DNA of 64,000 nt from Adiantum capillus-veneris (Eukaryota > Streptophyta > Polypodiopsida > Polypodiales > Pteridaceae): NCBI GenBank assembly GCA_014529385.2, contig CM043962.1:46107098-46171097 (forward strand), written 5' to 3'. The notes beneath the pieces are model-generated. The model had not been told where the DNA came from. It did no database searches and saw only the letters and a list, made by a program, of their open reading frames with translations. The position numbers and the translations under genes were made by a program. Below are positions 21,161-33,364 of the stretch, piece after piece; the stretch's first letter is position 1, and the number at the start of each line of letters is the position of its first letter.

Positions 21161-23763
21161 CTATTTGGGGCCACTCGTTTCTCTGATATGTATGTCATGT
21201 GTATAAAGATAATATGAGCACTCCTATGCATAATTGAACTTCATTGCACAAAATGTTTTGACTTATGCATGATCTAGTGCTTTTCTTAATTGAAAGATTC
21301 TCTTTGCACTAACTGAAAACTCTTGGTAATATGTTTGGGCTTCTTTTGAGCGTTACATTGCACATGCAATAATACTTGATCGAGACATTCTATGTACTAA
21401 AATTTGGGCTTGACATTGACTGTGCATTTTAGTGTTTGCTCTAAATGAAAAATCCTTGCACGGCACTAAAGTTGAGATTCTGTGAATGATCATGGGAGAG
21501 CAGTAAATTTTTACGCTTGTGATTGATTGTGAATTCCTTGAATGCTTGTGTTGAATTTTCAAATGCTCAAGAGCACTAATGATTTGAACTTTTTTGAAGG
21601 CATTTGGCAAGGTTGAGCTTTCATTGATCCAAGAAGGGGTCATCATTGCAAAATATTACAAAACTTGGCTATTTAGAGCCATTACAATTCTTTAGATTAA
21701 AAGTTGTATACATGATGGCTCATAGCTTGGTCTAAAGTGAAAATGTTTTCATGTGAACTAATGTTTACCCAACTTTTTTTGGAAAGCTGTAAATTGTAAA
21801 ATTTGGCTTTCAAGAGCCACTTAGTTTCATAAAAAAGTTGTATTGTTTCTAGCTCATAGCTTGATCTAAATTGCACATTTCAATTGAGCTAGAAATTAAT
21901 CAAATTTTTTTACATGAGAGGTTTGAACATTGCAAAATGTGCTTATTTAGAAGCTCATTCTCTCTCATTTTTTATATGTATGCATAAATTTGCTATCAAA
22001 GAGCATCATGTGCATAACCAAAGGCACTTTTTTCCCTTGGGTTTTTTTCCCTTTGGCATATTTGGGTATGCAAGACCCTAGCTTTCGGATTTCATTAATG
22101 TTTTTTGTGTGTTTTTGGCTTTCAATAAAAGGCCTTTGGAGCTTGCGTTTACACTTAGCTTCAATAAGCTTGGTTTGTAATAAAAAGCTCAAGAGATTCT
22201 CTACCAAGTGGATGCTTGCTCAAGGATGCTCAAAAAGAGCATGAATAGGTGAAAAGAGCATGCTCAAAAGCATGAATAGGTGAAATCCTTCCATGATTTT
22301 CTCTTTTGTTCATATGTCCATTCTCTATGCTTGGCTTAAGTAATTTTTGCTTCTAAGCTATGGTTCTTTCATGTTCAAAAGCTAGGCATACTAAAGTTTC
22401 AACACTTTGCTTTGTGAAAATTAACTCATCAAAAAATTAGGTTTTATGTGTGCTAATCACAGGTAATTGTCCTTGACCTTAGGTTAATGTAGGTTCATTT
22501 CTCATTAGTCCTAGATTCTTAGTGATAGTTTTAATACTCCATTCACTTTTAACATGACTTAGGGCAATGATTAGGCTTTAGTCCTTTAGTCCAATTGCCA
22601 TAAACATCTCATGTTGGAAGAAATAAAAAAATGCTAAAAAAATGAAACAATGAAGCAAAAAAGTGTCAAGAAAAAGTAGCAAAAATGCTACTAGACACAT
22701 GAAAAGAAAATTTATATGTTATGTTGTGTCTTTGTGAGGCCTAGCGCCTTATTGGCACTTGGTATGCGAGGGGAATCACCTTGGCTTGCTTGGTCAAGGC
22801 CCTAAACCGATGCCTTGGGTTGATACGGGTTAGCCGTCGCCTTGGTAGGCTAGTAGGCTTTTGGAACACCTTCTTGAGGGTTCAAGGAGCCGAGAGTCGT
22901 ACCTAGACTTGCCTTGGGGTCGTAGCCTTGTGATGTGTTTTACATTTTTCAATGAATGACAAAAACAAAACTTCCATGAGTTTCAAAAAGCTGTGACAAT
23001 GTACTAATAGATTAAGAGCTTTTTTATAGCCCATAGACATGATAGACTTCAATGATTTATTAAAATTGGTCAATGTCATACTTTTTAGGCTATAACCTAG
23101 CATTAGCCTAGGGTCATAATTGATTGCTTGTGTGTCATGCATAAAACTGAAATTTCAAGTGGTTTAATCTTCACAATAGTATAGATGTTTTTTTTTCTTT
23201 ATGTTGTTTAGTTTTTTACTATGATTCACCCATATTTTAGAAGAAAAAATTTCACTTTGCATGATTGCTCATTGTACTTCATGTTTTTTTATCCCTTTTG
23301 GCCTTTGATGCTCATTACTTGTTCTTATGTTTTGCAGCTCAACATTTCTTCCATGGACTTGCTTTCTACCATGTCACTGTGTTCTGCTTCACCGGCACAC
23401 GAGGACGTGCACCAAATTAGGAAAGGGAAAATGTTAACAGCAGCTAACACACGCTACACCGAATATGCATCAAGCAAGAGATATGTTGTGGATGTGACTC
23501 ACATTGTATGAGGTCTTGGGCTCATTGGGAGTTCCAAAGTTGCATATGCTACCTAGAGGGCTCAAACTTAAACCCATAGTAGAAGGGATTGTGGTGAAAG
23601 CCTTTATGCAAGGAAGCTTCATCCTTGAGTATCCACTCTTGAGGATCCACTTTTGAGAGCTCTCTCTCTCTCTCTTGAGTGTTCACTCTATGGATGGCCT
23701 AGCCTTGATCTTAACGCCCATACTTAAGAGACTAGTGCTAATCCATTGTAATTAGAGAAGCTT
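21161..23763. other. AT-rich DNA without recognisable gene
   Basis: Reiterates phrases such as 'AGCTCATAGCTTG(G/A)TCTAAA' and 'GGCTNTTNAGAGCCA', suggesting an old, diverged repeat, perhaps part of an LTR element leader. A short CT tract lies near 23659. No domain was recognised on either strand. Confidence 0.5.
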
Positions 23764-23771
23764 TCTTAACC
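23764..23771. repeat. Left target site duplication
   Basis: TCTTAACC, identical to 32638-32645. Confidence 0.85.
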
Positions 23772-23788
23772 CCCAGGGGATTCACTAT
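23772..23788 (+). repeat. Left terminal inverted repeat
   Basis: CCCAGGGGATTCACTAT; 15 of 17 bases match the reverse complement of 32621-32637. Confidence 0.85.
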
Positions 23789-23940
23789 GGATTTCCGTAT
23801 GGTAACACGTGAGTGTACAAGAGGGGGGGTTTTAGAGGTCAGACATAAGCGTATACAATAGGGGTAGCCCCCCATTATTTCATGATCGTACCGTATGCAT
23901 AAGGGAGGGGGGGGCCTACCCCGCGGGGGGGGGGGATATT
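23789..23940. repeat. Left subterminal repeats: CCGTAT motif and G-runs
   Basis: CCGTATGG near 23795, a G7 run near 23824, CGTATACAATAGGGG near 23850, CCGTATGC near 23890, then G8 and G10 runs up to 23935. The same motif pairing recurs in the same direction near the right end. Possible transposase binding sites; the G-runs could also form quadruplexes. Confidence 0.7.
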
Positions 23941-24464
23941 AAGTGGTTATGCCATAATACACATACCCTAACAAGCCAACCAAAGAATCTTTCACATGAG
24001 GGTGTTGTTCTTGGTATTTCAAAGAGTTAATTCACTCCACTAGCAAACTAAGATAGCTATATCAATGAGAAAATATGGTACCTCCCTGTCCTTTCCCTTA
24101 GCTAATATCTTTAAGACTTGTTCAACAAGCTTCTAGATTTGTTGGGGTTGATGCTACCATAAACTTGACTAATCTTCTTCTATGTAGTCAGTAGGCATCA
24201 ATATCTTGGACATTCAAATCCTCATTAGCCTCTTCAACATCATCATCATCAATACCACCGTCTGCATAGCCTGTGTCTCCACATCTGCACCCTCATTTTA
24301 TTTATTGTTTTCTTCTTACACATCGTCCAAGTCACTCCTCTTCTTCTTCTTCTTCTATGCAAACTCAGTAGCAACACCAATGGCATGATCAAGAGCTTCT
24401 CCTACACCCACGATACCAGCTTTACAACCATCATTGTAATCTATAATAAGTTTCCCAATCTTTG

Positions 24465-24840
24465 CCAATCAGCGGATGCAAGTTGAGGGTGTGTCTCCAG
24501 ATGCAATGTTGTCTCATGGAGTGCATTGATTGGAGGATATGTCCAACAAGGTTAGGGAGGGAGATTGTTTGTCGCTTTGTGGGTGCCTTGGTCGTCATGT
24601 ATGCTAAACGTGATGCACTTCATAAAGCACAGAAAGTTTTTGAGGAGCTTCCTATCGGGGATGTCATCTCTTGAAATGCACCTATTGCGGGGATATGCAC
24701 AACTTGGGGAGGTCCACGGAATGGAGGCAAGGGTGGAAAGCATGGGGTTTCCCCTATTCCCCGGAGATGCAACCACTTTCGCTTGCATATCGACAACATG
24801 GTAAATACCCAAAAAGTTATCTGCAAAGACGCATGTCGAC
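24465..24840 (+). pseudogene. Captured PPR (PLS-type) gene fragment
   Basis: Frames read QRMQVEGVSPDAM (24470-24505), then ALVVMYAKRDALHKAQKVF and EELPIGDVIS (24580-24675), then LRGYAQLGEV and later GDATTFACI. These match consecutive plant PPR motifs (VDMYAKCG, DVISWNA, GYAQLG, PDxxTF). PPR proteins bind organellar RNA. Stops and frame changes are present and both ends of the gene are missing. Only about 125 codons remain. Confidence 0.8.
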
Positions 24841-25397
24841 AATTGTCACAACCGTCACACACACATACACATGTCGGTGGTAAGAGCGAGCAAGAGCTAG
24901 TAGATGTAACTTTGAGTAGTACCCTTTTTTGTGTGGGCGACACTGAAAGTAAGAGTTGAGTCGCACCCTGTGCGAATGGGGGGAGTGGGATGAAGCAATT
25001 ACCCGAGCTTAGTAAAGCCGCTTTCTCTGCCTCGGTTGTAGAAGCTCTTCTACAATTCTGTTAGAGCTACGAGAAAGGGAGGGAATACGCTATATTTCTG
25101 CAGACTCTCGCTTCTCCTTGTTTCTCGAACCATCTCGCCCAATCAAAATGGCCCAATATTTTCTATCAATTTTGACCTTTGATATTCTACCGTTGGGTGC
25201 GACCTGAATCCCTCTCTTCCCCCCACTGCCCCTACTCACACTGTGTGCGACTCGGCTCTAAAACCCTTTCCCAAGGTTCTCCATTTGTGGGAGGGGTGCA
25301 AGTTCTCCTCTCCCCGCCCTACGTAGACTGCCGCACTGTCGGTGTTTCTCCATCGCCGGACCCCTACTCCCGCGCAAGCACAGTTTCGCTCTTTGAG

Positions 25398-25550
<153 letters not shown>

Positions 25551-25616
25551 CGCGCGAGCACGCGCACACGCACACGCACACGCAATAAACTTTGTGCTGC
25601 GAGTAGTAGCATCACC

Positions 25617-27820
25617 ATGGAGGACGTGTGTGAGGGCAAGGACTTCAACTTTCCGCTACAGGAGGAGAAGTTCCTAGCCCATTGGAAGAAGTTGGATGCA
25701 TTCAAAAGACAGCTGGAGCTGTCTGAGGGCAAGCCCGAGTACATCTTTTATGATGGACCGCCCTTTGCAACAGGTCTCCCACATTATGGACACATTCTAG
25801 CTGGGACAATAAAGGATATTGTTACACGGTTTCAAACAGCAAATGGCTGCCATGTGACTCGCCGGTTTGGCTGGGACTGCCATGGACTCCCAGTTGAGTT
25901 TGAAATCAACCAAAAGCTTAACATCAAGAGCACCAAGGATGTGCTGAATATGGGAATTGATGTCTACAATGAAGAATGCAGAGCCATTGTGATGAGATAT
26001 AGTAAAGAGTGGGAGACTGTCGTTACACGTATGGGACGTTAGATTGACTTTGAGAATGACTATAAAACTTTAGATCCCCAGTTTATGGAAAGTGTTTGGG
26101 TTTTCAAACAGCTCTTTGATAAAGGGCTTGTGTACCGAGGCTTCAAGGTATGCATTTAGTTATTAATGTCTGCAATCCTTACCGAGTGGAGAATGAAGAG
26201 TGTTTTAAATAATCTGTGGTTGTTTTTAATAGTGTGAGGGGGTAGTTTTGTATGCCTTCTTTTCCCTTACCAATCTCTGCCTCGTTTTTTGTCATATTGC
26301 AGCGTGAATTTAGAATAAGTATTATGTTACCAACTCAAGGCCATTCTGCAGTACTGTCTTTTGCATTGTTATTAACAATAATATTTAACCGAAGTTTAAG
26401 ATCAAGTTTATCAAAAGTCCAGGCCTTTATTACCAAATTTTAATAAATCCTTTTTTTTGTGTATCATGGAACTTTGTGAATTTTATATTTTAATGTAAGC
26501 ATTTCTATGTGTTTTGATGCAGGTAATGCCTTACAGCGTAGGTTGTAACACAGCCCTTTCAAACTTTGAGGCGGGATTAAATTACAAGGTATGATCCTTG
26601 CACTCAATGTTGCAAATTCAGGGTCTTTCTCTTGTTTCACTATAAATGGCCGCTTCTCCCTGCCTTTTCAAGATGTATCTAATCCTTCGATCATGATCAG
26701 TTTTCCATTGCTGGATGATGTAGACGGAGCAGCAATGGTAGCTTGGACCACGACACCATGGACTCTACCAAGCAATTTAGCCCTCTGTGTTAATCCGAAC
26801 TTTACTTATGTTAAGGTCAGCCATGCAAATAATTGGTCGTTATAAATAGTGTCTATATTGTTTCTCTTGAATTGTCAGTTCTTCAAGATGATGGCATTGT
26901 GTTGAGATTTCCTTACTCTTAGCAACTTTTTTTGAAGTATTTATGTGCATAATGTGTTCCTATAGTCACTGGCAAGCCTTAGTGCTTAGCTTTGCCCGAT
27001 GTCAACTTTCTCGTCATTCACTTCATGAGCACACACCATGTATTTGGTCCATATGAAATATCTGTATTTGATAGCAGTTATTCACTTGTTTATGCACAAT
27101 CCCTTGTGGCCTTGGAAGTTCCTGCTTGCTGGTTCGAACTGCAAGTGCTCAATAATTGCTATCATTTTGAAATCCATTGTTCCATTCACGATTTTATGGG
27201 CTTCCTATATTGTGCTTCTGCGGCTCTTCCAGGTTTCTTTGTGCTGGCAGTGCACAATGAGAAGTATAGTGAGCTGTACATAAGTGCTTCGTACTGCAAT
27301 ATAACACTTTGATACTTATCCTATTTCTAATCGCTAAATAATGAGATCTATAGTTGTGTCTTTTTGCCTGCTAGGCTCAATGCAAGGTGACTGGGGCTAT
27401 TTACATTGTTGCAGAGAGTCTTCTATCTCAGCTACCTGTTCGAAAAGGCAAAGTGGAGGTGCCAAATGGTGATGTCTGTAAGGTCATGGACACATCTGTC
27501 AACCGTGACAATCCCAAGCCTTCTGATAAAAAGTCTGGCGAAAAGAAGGCTGATTTGGGTAGCTATAAAATTTTGACTCGAATGAGTGGTTCAGAACTAG
27601 CTGGAAAAAGGTACACTACATTAAGTTGAAGTTAGTGGTGTGATTGATCATTATATTGTATAGCACTAACAAGGCACCATTTTTTTGCAGGTACCAGCCT
27701 CTAAAAGTACTATCAGATGAATATGTCAAAGACGACAGTGGCACGGGCATTGTACACTGTGCACTAGTATTTGGTGAAGACGACTATCGTGTCTGCTTGA
27801 ATGCGGGCATAATTGATTCA
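25617..27820 (+). pseudogene. Captured 5' third of cytosolic isoleucyl-tRNA synthetase gene
   Basis: Exon 1 (25617-26147) starts [13 protein letters not shown] and has [19 protein letters not shown] with the HIGH signature (HYGH), then [16 protein letters not shown] and a GFK|GT donor. Exon 2 is 26523-26588 (MPYSVGCNTALSNFEAGLNYK). Exon 3 is about 26672-26819 (WTTTPWTLPSNLALCVNP), exon 4 about 27375-27611, and exon 5 27691-27820 (DDSGTGIVHCALVFGEDDYR). Known enzyme: charges tRNA-Ile; exons 3-5 belong to the editing domain. The rest of the enzyme, including the KMSKS loop, is absent. Exon 1 has an in-frame TAG at 26040-26042 where the family has Trp, and the exon 3 acceptor looks damaged. Keeping four introns shows DNA-level capture, not a retrocopy. 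Confidence 0.93.
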
Positions 27821-27822
27821 GT

Positions 27823-30060
27823 AACCATTTTTTCCTCTATGTTGCTTACTCTGGAAATTTATTGTGTTGCCGGTTAGCTTTGTGCCCAAGGCCTGGTGAT
27901 GTTATTGCTTGAAGTCTGAATCCAGAGGAGTGAGGAGTCGCACCTGCCGTCGTCCTACTTGCTTTCGCTGCCTTGACCTCAGAACTGTCCATCGTCGAGT
28001 GTATCAGCGGTGTTGCCAACCTGCTGTGGTCTGAGTCCCCGACCTATGCGAGCTCAGAGCTGCGTGGCAGCGGTGTCATTGTCCACTGCGTCCGACCTGC
28101 GTGAGTTCAGAGGTTCTCTGTCCAGGCAGCAGCGATACAAGAAGTCGAGCGGCACTCTTCTGAGATGTGGGCAGGGAAGCGGGGAGGCTGGCCCAAGTTC
28201 CTCACGATTTCTACACGTATCTGTATATTACAGCTCTTAAAATTGTGTTGTTGCTTCATGATCATGAGTTCACGCCTCCTCGTGCGCCTTGCGATTTCTA
28301 GTGCTTGGACTCTGGAGCGGTCTACGTGTGCTGCTTCACTCTTGAGTCTTGACAGAGACCAGTTTACGCAAGTCTTGGGGTCTGATGTCTTCACACTTGG
28401 CGCTTTTGCCACCGATGGGTCACGCCTCTCCATCTCCGCAGAGTGGCTTAGGGGACAGCGTGCACGCTAGGAGCCTTCTATGTGGGTGCGGATGCTTTGC
28501 ATCGTCTGTGTGGTAATCGCAAAGAAGAAATGTAGCTTGCACCATGTGGATCGGCTTAGGGTCAGCTTGCTTCTAGTGCTGAGGTTGATGTAGGACCTAA
28601 CAAACCTGTCGGGCACAGCTTTATGCTGATTGAAGAATACATGTGCTTCATACTGGCTTCAAAGCCAACGCATTTTACATCTTATCAAATTTGTGGCCTT
28701 CTTGGTTTTACATAGTTTAAAAAATGAAGATTCATAATCAGTGAAATAAATCTGTAGCTCATAGCTAGTTTGCAAGAGCCTACATGTAGAGATCAAGGAC
28801 TTATAATGAGTTTTAGGCTTTTGCTATCCCATCGAGTTCTCTGTGATTTTTCCTTTCTTCATGTATGGAGGAAGCTTTACTTATGGGCCATATGTGGTTT
28901 TATGTTTTACAATTGGCAAGCCTTGTGATGCTTTTCAGAGAGATTGCTACGGAGTAATGGAAAGCGAGTTTGGACAACTATTGTAAGTGATTGAACATTA
29001 TGCTCAACAAATAGATTGAACATTATGCTCAACAAATAGATGTGCTCGGTGCTTGATCAATCTGTTTACTTTTCAGGTTCCAGCTTGATAAAACATCTGG
29101 TACACTGTATGCAAGGGGCTTGCTCTGACGAGGTCAAGCAAGGTTCAGATGGTGTTGGGGATATAACTACAGTACATACTGTAGGCTTGGAGGGGCTTTT
29201 GCATCGATAAGGTCTTTCTCTATGAGGTCTGTTACGTGTTGTTACTGGAAATGGTCGGATGACTTGTTTCTCACTCGGTAAAAGTTTGGATTGAAGACAA
29301 GTTTTCTATTGCATTTTGAGGCACGACACACAAGGTACTCATCAACTGTTTGCACAAAGCTAGCTTCAGTGTTGCTGTGTATCAGTATATTACCCTCTGC
29401 AACACAGTTGTCAATACTAGGTCATTGGTATTTGAGGGTAGCAACCTCATTCGTCCCTTTCTCTTATTTGTACATTTCTTTTTTCTTTGCTTTTTATTCG
29501 TGTGTTATCCCCTCTTGAAAAATTGTCGTCAGCCTACCTCAATGAACAGATGAGGTGGATTCCTTGTGATTCGGTCTTCTTGGCTTGTTGAATCAATGTT
29601 GATAGCAGTTGCAATAGAAAGAAGGTAAGGATTATACATTCTGTGCTTCAGTGACATGAATGCAGGGGAAGGTGGGTGATTGGTATGACGGGGTGGTTGG
29701 TAGTGGCTACAACAGGAAGTACAAGATTTTACATCTGCTCTCCAGACTGGAGTATTTTCCATGATTTCAACTAATCTATTCTTGTAAATTAGCTCTCGAG
29801 TCTCCATCAATGATGTGATTTAGCATGAGCCTTTGGTGCTAATTGGTGAGAGAGAGAGAGAGAGAGTTTCTACACACTCTCGCAGTAAGGTTTCTTTTGT
29901 TTAGTGGGGATGTGGAAGTATTTTTGCACTGTCGAATATGTAAATGGCATTTTCTTCTAGTGGTAACATTTCAGGAGGATCTCCACGAACAAGAATGGTG
30001 TGACTAGAAAGGCCTCCTTCTTTGAACTCCAGTTCATCTCCAACGACTCCCCGTCCTAAG
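27823..30060. other. Cargo interior without recognised gene
   Basis: A GC-richer block at 27900-28480, with many GAG/CTC-rich words, could be another captured fragment, but no protein family was recognised. The rest is AT-rich, intron- or UTR-like sequence with a direct repeat of about 23 bp near 28990-29040 and a GA tract at 29849-29868. Confidence 0.4.
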
Positions 30061-30072
30061 GCCATACCTACG

Positions 30073-30529
30073 GCGCCTCAAAAACGAGTCTATGAAGTAG
30101 TGGCAAAGCCTGTGGTTGAGGTCCTTCATTGCCCCCTGCCATTTTCAACCCATTTTGTTCAATAGATAGTGTTATAGACAGGGAAATAGAGTCTTTGGGT
30201 GCTTGTTCTTCGTGTCTAAAGATATTTGCTTAGATGTTGGTTTGGCTTGTGATAGTGGCCTGTTTTGCAAGATATTTTGTATGTTATGTTTAAAACTCTA
30301 TCTGATTGTATATACTTGGCATCCCTCTTCTTTTTGCCTGCAGAGTGTGCTAGAGGGGTATAATGGCACTGTCATGGCATATGGTCAAACAGGCACAGGT
30401 AAAACTTTCACCCTTGGCAAGCTTGGGGAGGAAGATGCTGCCGACCGCGGAATCATGGTTCGAGCCATGGAGGATATTCTTGCAGATACATCTTCTGAGC
30501 AAGGTTCAGTAACAGTCTCATATCTGCAG
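30073..30529 (+). pseudogene. Captured ARK-type kinesin motor fragment, two exons
   Basis: Exon a (about 30073-30120) gives APQKRVYEVVAKPVVE, followed by GT. Exon b (30344-30529) gives SVLEGYNGTVMAYGQTGTGK with the P-loop, then TFTLGKLGEEDAADRGIMV and VSYLQ before a GT donor. The two join without a gap in the kinesin motor. LGEEDAADRGIMVRAMEDIL is characteristic of plant armadillo-repeat kinesins (ARK group). The rest of the motor, coiled coil and armadillo repeats are missing. Known role of the full protein: microtubule motor in tip-growing cells. Confidence 0.92.
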
Positions 30530-31014
30530 GTGACTGCTTTTGGCCTTAGTTTACTCTGTACATGTACATGCTTTGTAATCTCCTTAAACCAAAGATACCT
30601 TAAATACATTAGTCTTCTTGAATGTTTGTGTTCCTAGAGAAATGCCTTTCACCTGTTAGTTTTGCAACGATGTACTGTGGTGCGCAGTTGTGCTTCATTT
30701 TGAACTTGTTAGGGTGTATATAATTAATCAATTAGCTTCAAAATTCAGATGGCTGAACTTGAAAAGTTTTTAGGATGGTTTTCTTACTCTGAAAAGGAGG
30801 CGCACCTCCCAAGAGCCTAATACTGGTTTATAGTGTACACCTTTTAATGAATCTTTGAGTTGCAAATAATGCTGCACTGTAGGGTGTTGGTGGGGTTTCC
30901 CTTGCCTAGATTTTACTTCTCTTTGGGGCCACCACTAGTTTCTTTGCCTGCTTGCACATATCCGAGGTCACAACAAGCTTTCCAAGAATTTAAAGTGACA
31001 TAACTACTGATGTG

Positions 31015-31263
31015 TGCATTAGTGAGCTGGGCGGAAATGCAGGGCCTCATAGCGTCACCATCACCGAATTCGGTGCAGTTGGTGATGGAGTTACCATTAA
31101 TACTCATGCATTTACAAATGCCATCTTTTACCTCAACTCTTTTGAGGATAAGGGGGGTGCCCAGCTCTATGTTCCTGCTGGACGATGGCTAACGGGACGC
31201 TTCAAGCGTATTAGTCATCTTACACTGTTTCTGGACAAGGACGTTGTCATGCTAGGCTCTCAA
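31015..31263 (+). pseudogene. Captured GH28 (polygalacturonase-like) exon
   Basis: Reads ELGGNAGPHSVTITEFGAVG, DGVTINTHAFTNAIFYLNSF, GGAQLYVPAGRWLTGRF and LTLFLDKDVVMLGSQ, ending at a GTATGC donor (31264). This is the conserved N-terminal part of plant pectin-degrading GH28-like proteins (EFGAVGDGVT, LYVPAGRWLTGSF). The catalytic region is absent, and the signal peptide exon was not seen. The frame within the exon is intact, so the capture or the element may be young. Confidence 0.92.
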
Positions 31264-32437
31264 GTATGCTCTTTTTTCCCCATCCCCTACCTTGTTTTCT
31301 CATGTATGCTACTCGCCAGGCACTCCATAGCCCTTAGATGAGACAATCACTACACTTTTCCTTATGGAAACTACATGGGGGATGCATACGGTTATCAGAC
31401 TTTGGAATATAGTATGATTTAGATCCCCAAGGCATTCTATATGTTGGATACCATACTTGAGGTTGACTATGCTGTAAGGTCAGAGTAATGTGTCCAACTT
31501 GCTGAGGCCAACCTGCGATCAAAAAGGACTTAAAGAGTGTAAAAGATTTTGTACAATCTGAGTTGAGCTCTTGTTTAGCTAATATGGATTGTACCTGATG
31601 GGGAACAAAAAAACATGCTTCTTGTGACCTTTAAGTATTATTTGCAGCTTGAAATTGGCCGGCCACTCCCTTGAGAAGCTTGCGCTCCTCTTTGGCTATT
31701 GTTGAGTCTAAATTTCAATTTGTCGTAGACAGAAAGAATGGTAAATATGTTTGATCATATCTTACACATATTGTACACCAAATAATGTTTGAGTATGAAA
31801 GTGTGGTAAATTTACCATATGAGTATGAAAAAAACTATGCACAGGCTAATATTGCTAACATCCCCCCAAGAAAAGGGTGTATTGATTTTTTTTTGGAAAG
31901 AGGTCTCTGTACAAAAGAGACTTTGGCGAAATTTTTAGGATTTATATTTCATGTGCAAACTCAAAATTAAATACTGATGGTGCTTTTTTAAAAGTTGCAT
32001 TTTGCTTAAGCATAGACGTGCATTCATATCACATATAATTGTTTTGTTCAAAAAGATTAATCTTTTAATGGATGTGTTTTTATTTAATGAGAAGTTTTTA
32101 TGGTTGTTTGAGAGTATGCATTATTTGTTATTTAGAGAACAATCCATTTCATATGTGTGCCTTAAATCCCATGTGGGAAGCTTACTAAGTAGGTGGCTAG
32201 TATCATATGTTTTGAGATTGAGATTTGTATCAGTTTACAAGACAAATGCTATTTGTTTTTTGACATTACATTGAAACGATTGGTTTATTTTATTTTTTAT
32301 TCATTATATTTGTTGCTTTTCATGGTTTGTTCTCTTAACATCTATTGCAAATGAAAACACACTACAATGTACACTTCTATTCATTCGCAGTTCAACATGT
32401 ATTTTTGTAAAAGAATGTGCTTCTAAAATTGTTATGT
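31264..32437. other. Right interior of the transposon; no gene recognised
   Basis: AT-rich, intron-like sequence. Short frames (for example 31785-31970) have no recognised domain. Confidence 0.4.
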
Positions 32438-32456
32438 TACTAGTATACATAAAATA

Positions 32457-32620
32457 GCGGGTCATTACATTCCGTACGAAATCCGTATGAGGGGGGTTGG
32501 CTCATTGCGAGAACATCCGTATCTTGTCCGTATGTAGGGGGGTAGGCTAGCAAGTAAGATACCGTATATAGGGGGGTTTCTCTAGTTTTGATGCACGCAG
32601 GTGACATCCCCCCATTACTG
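32457..32620. repeat. Right subterminal repeats: TCCGTATG motif and G6-runs
   Basis: CCGTACG, CCGTATG, CCGTAT, CCGTATG and CCGTATA occur at about 20-60-bp spacing between 32472 and 32566. Three are followed within a few bases by GGGGGG. The direction is the same as in the left subterminal block, so the two ends are alike but not mirror images here. Confidence 0.75.
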
Positions 32621-32637
32621 ATAGTGAATCCCCCAGG
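32621..32637 (-). repeat. Right terminal inverted repeat
   Basis: Reverse complement reads CCTGGGGGATTCACTAT, partner of 23772-23788. Confidence 0.85.
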
Positions 32638-32645
32638 TCTTAACC
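32638..32645. repeat. Right target site duplication
   Basis: TCTTAACC, identical to 23764-23771. Confidence 0.85.
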
Positions 32646-33316
32646 TAATCTCTACTTTCTCATTAGTCTCCATTCTTCTATTCCATTATGTCATGAAGTA
32701 GTTTCACCTTTTTCATTATTTTATATTTGAGTATGTGTGATGACTTCTTACTTATTAACCACTCTTATCCTTTTATGAGCATTCAATTTTTTGCGATATT
32801 TAACATCACTTATTAGGTTGATTAAGTCGGTTCTTAATCTTGTAATTAGTGTGTGAGCCCTATTGTTTGCTTGTGTGTGGATGGGTTTTATGAAACTCTA
32901 GCACCATTCACCTTGTGTGTGTAGCTTTGATGAAGTGCGTTGATTGGCATGTGGTGATTCGAGAGACCAACACCAATGCAATTAGTGTGTGCTTATCATT
33001 AGTGTGCTTTGGGTTTCTAGTCTATGGTAAATCGGACTTCGGTGGGCTTAATGTGTGTAAGAGATGCTTGGTTGATGATGTGATTAGAGTTAGTGATTAA
33101 TGACTAATCTCTATTGCATTTGATGAGCATACTCTTGAATCCTCTTATTCTATTCATCCGATGCTCGTGCTTCCATGCCCTAGCCAGGTTGCCGATCCTA
33201 AGATTGATAATTTTGTTGGTCTTGGATTGATTAGGCTATGCTACGATTGCCCCCAACATATTGTTTTAGAATATTAAAGTGAAACTTCACTTGCATAATT
33301 CTAGTTAATTCTATGG

Positions 33317-33364
<48 letters not shown>

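Noticed and set aside
23905-23935. G-rich runs as a stand-alone regulatory element
   Set aside because: They fall within the subterminal repeats of the transposon and are explained there.
25617-27820. Functional Ile-tRNA synthetase gene
   Set aside because: Only the first third is present, with an in-frame stop in exon 1 and no downstream exons. Other gene fragments follow instead.
30203-30343. Extended N terminus for the kinesin fragment
   Set aside because: The frame runs through the intron; the acceptor at 30342-30343 and the match of the flanking exons to the motor show that it is intronic.
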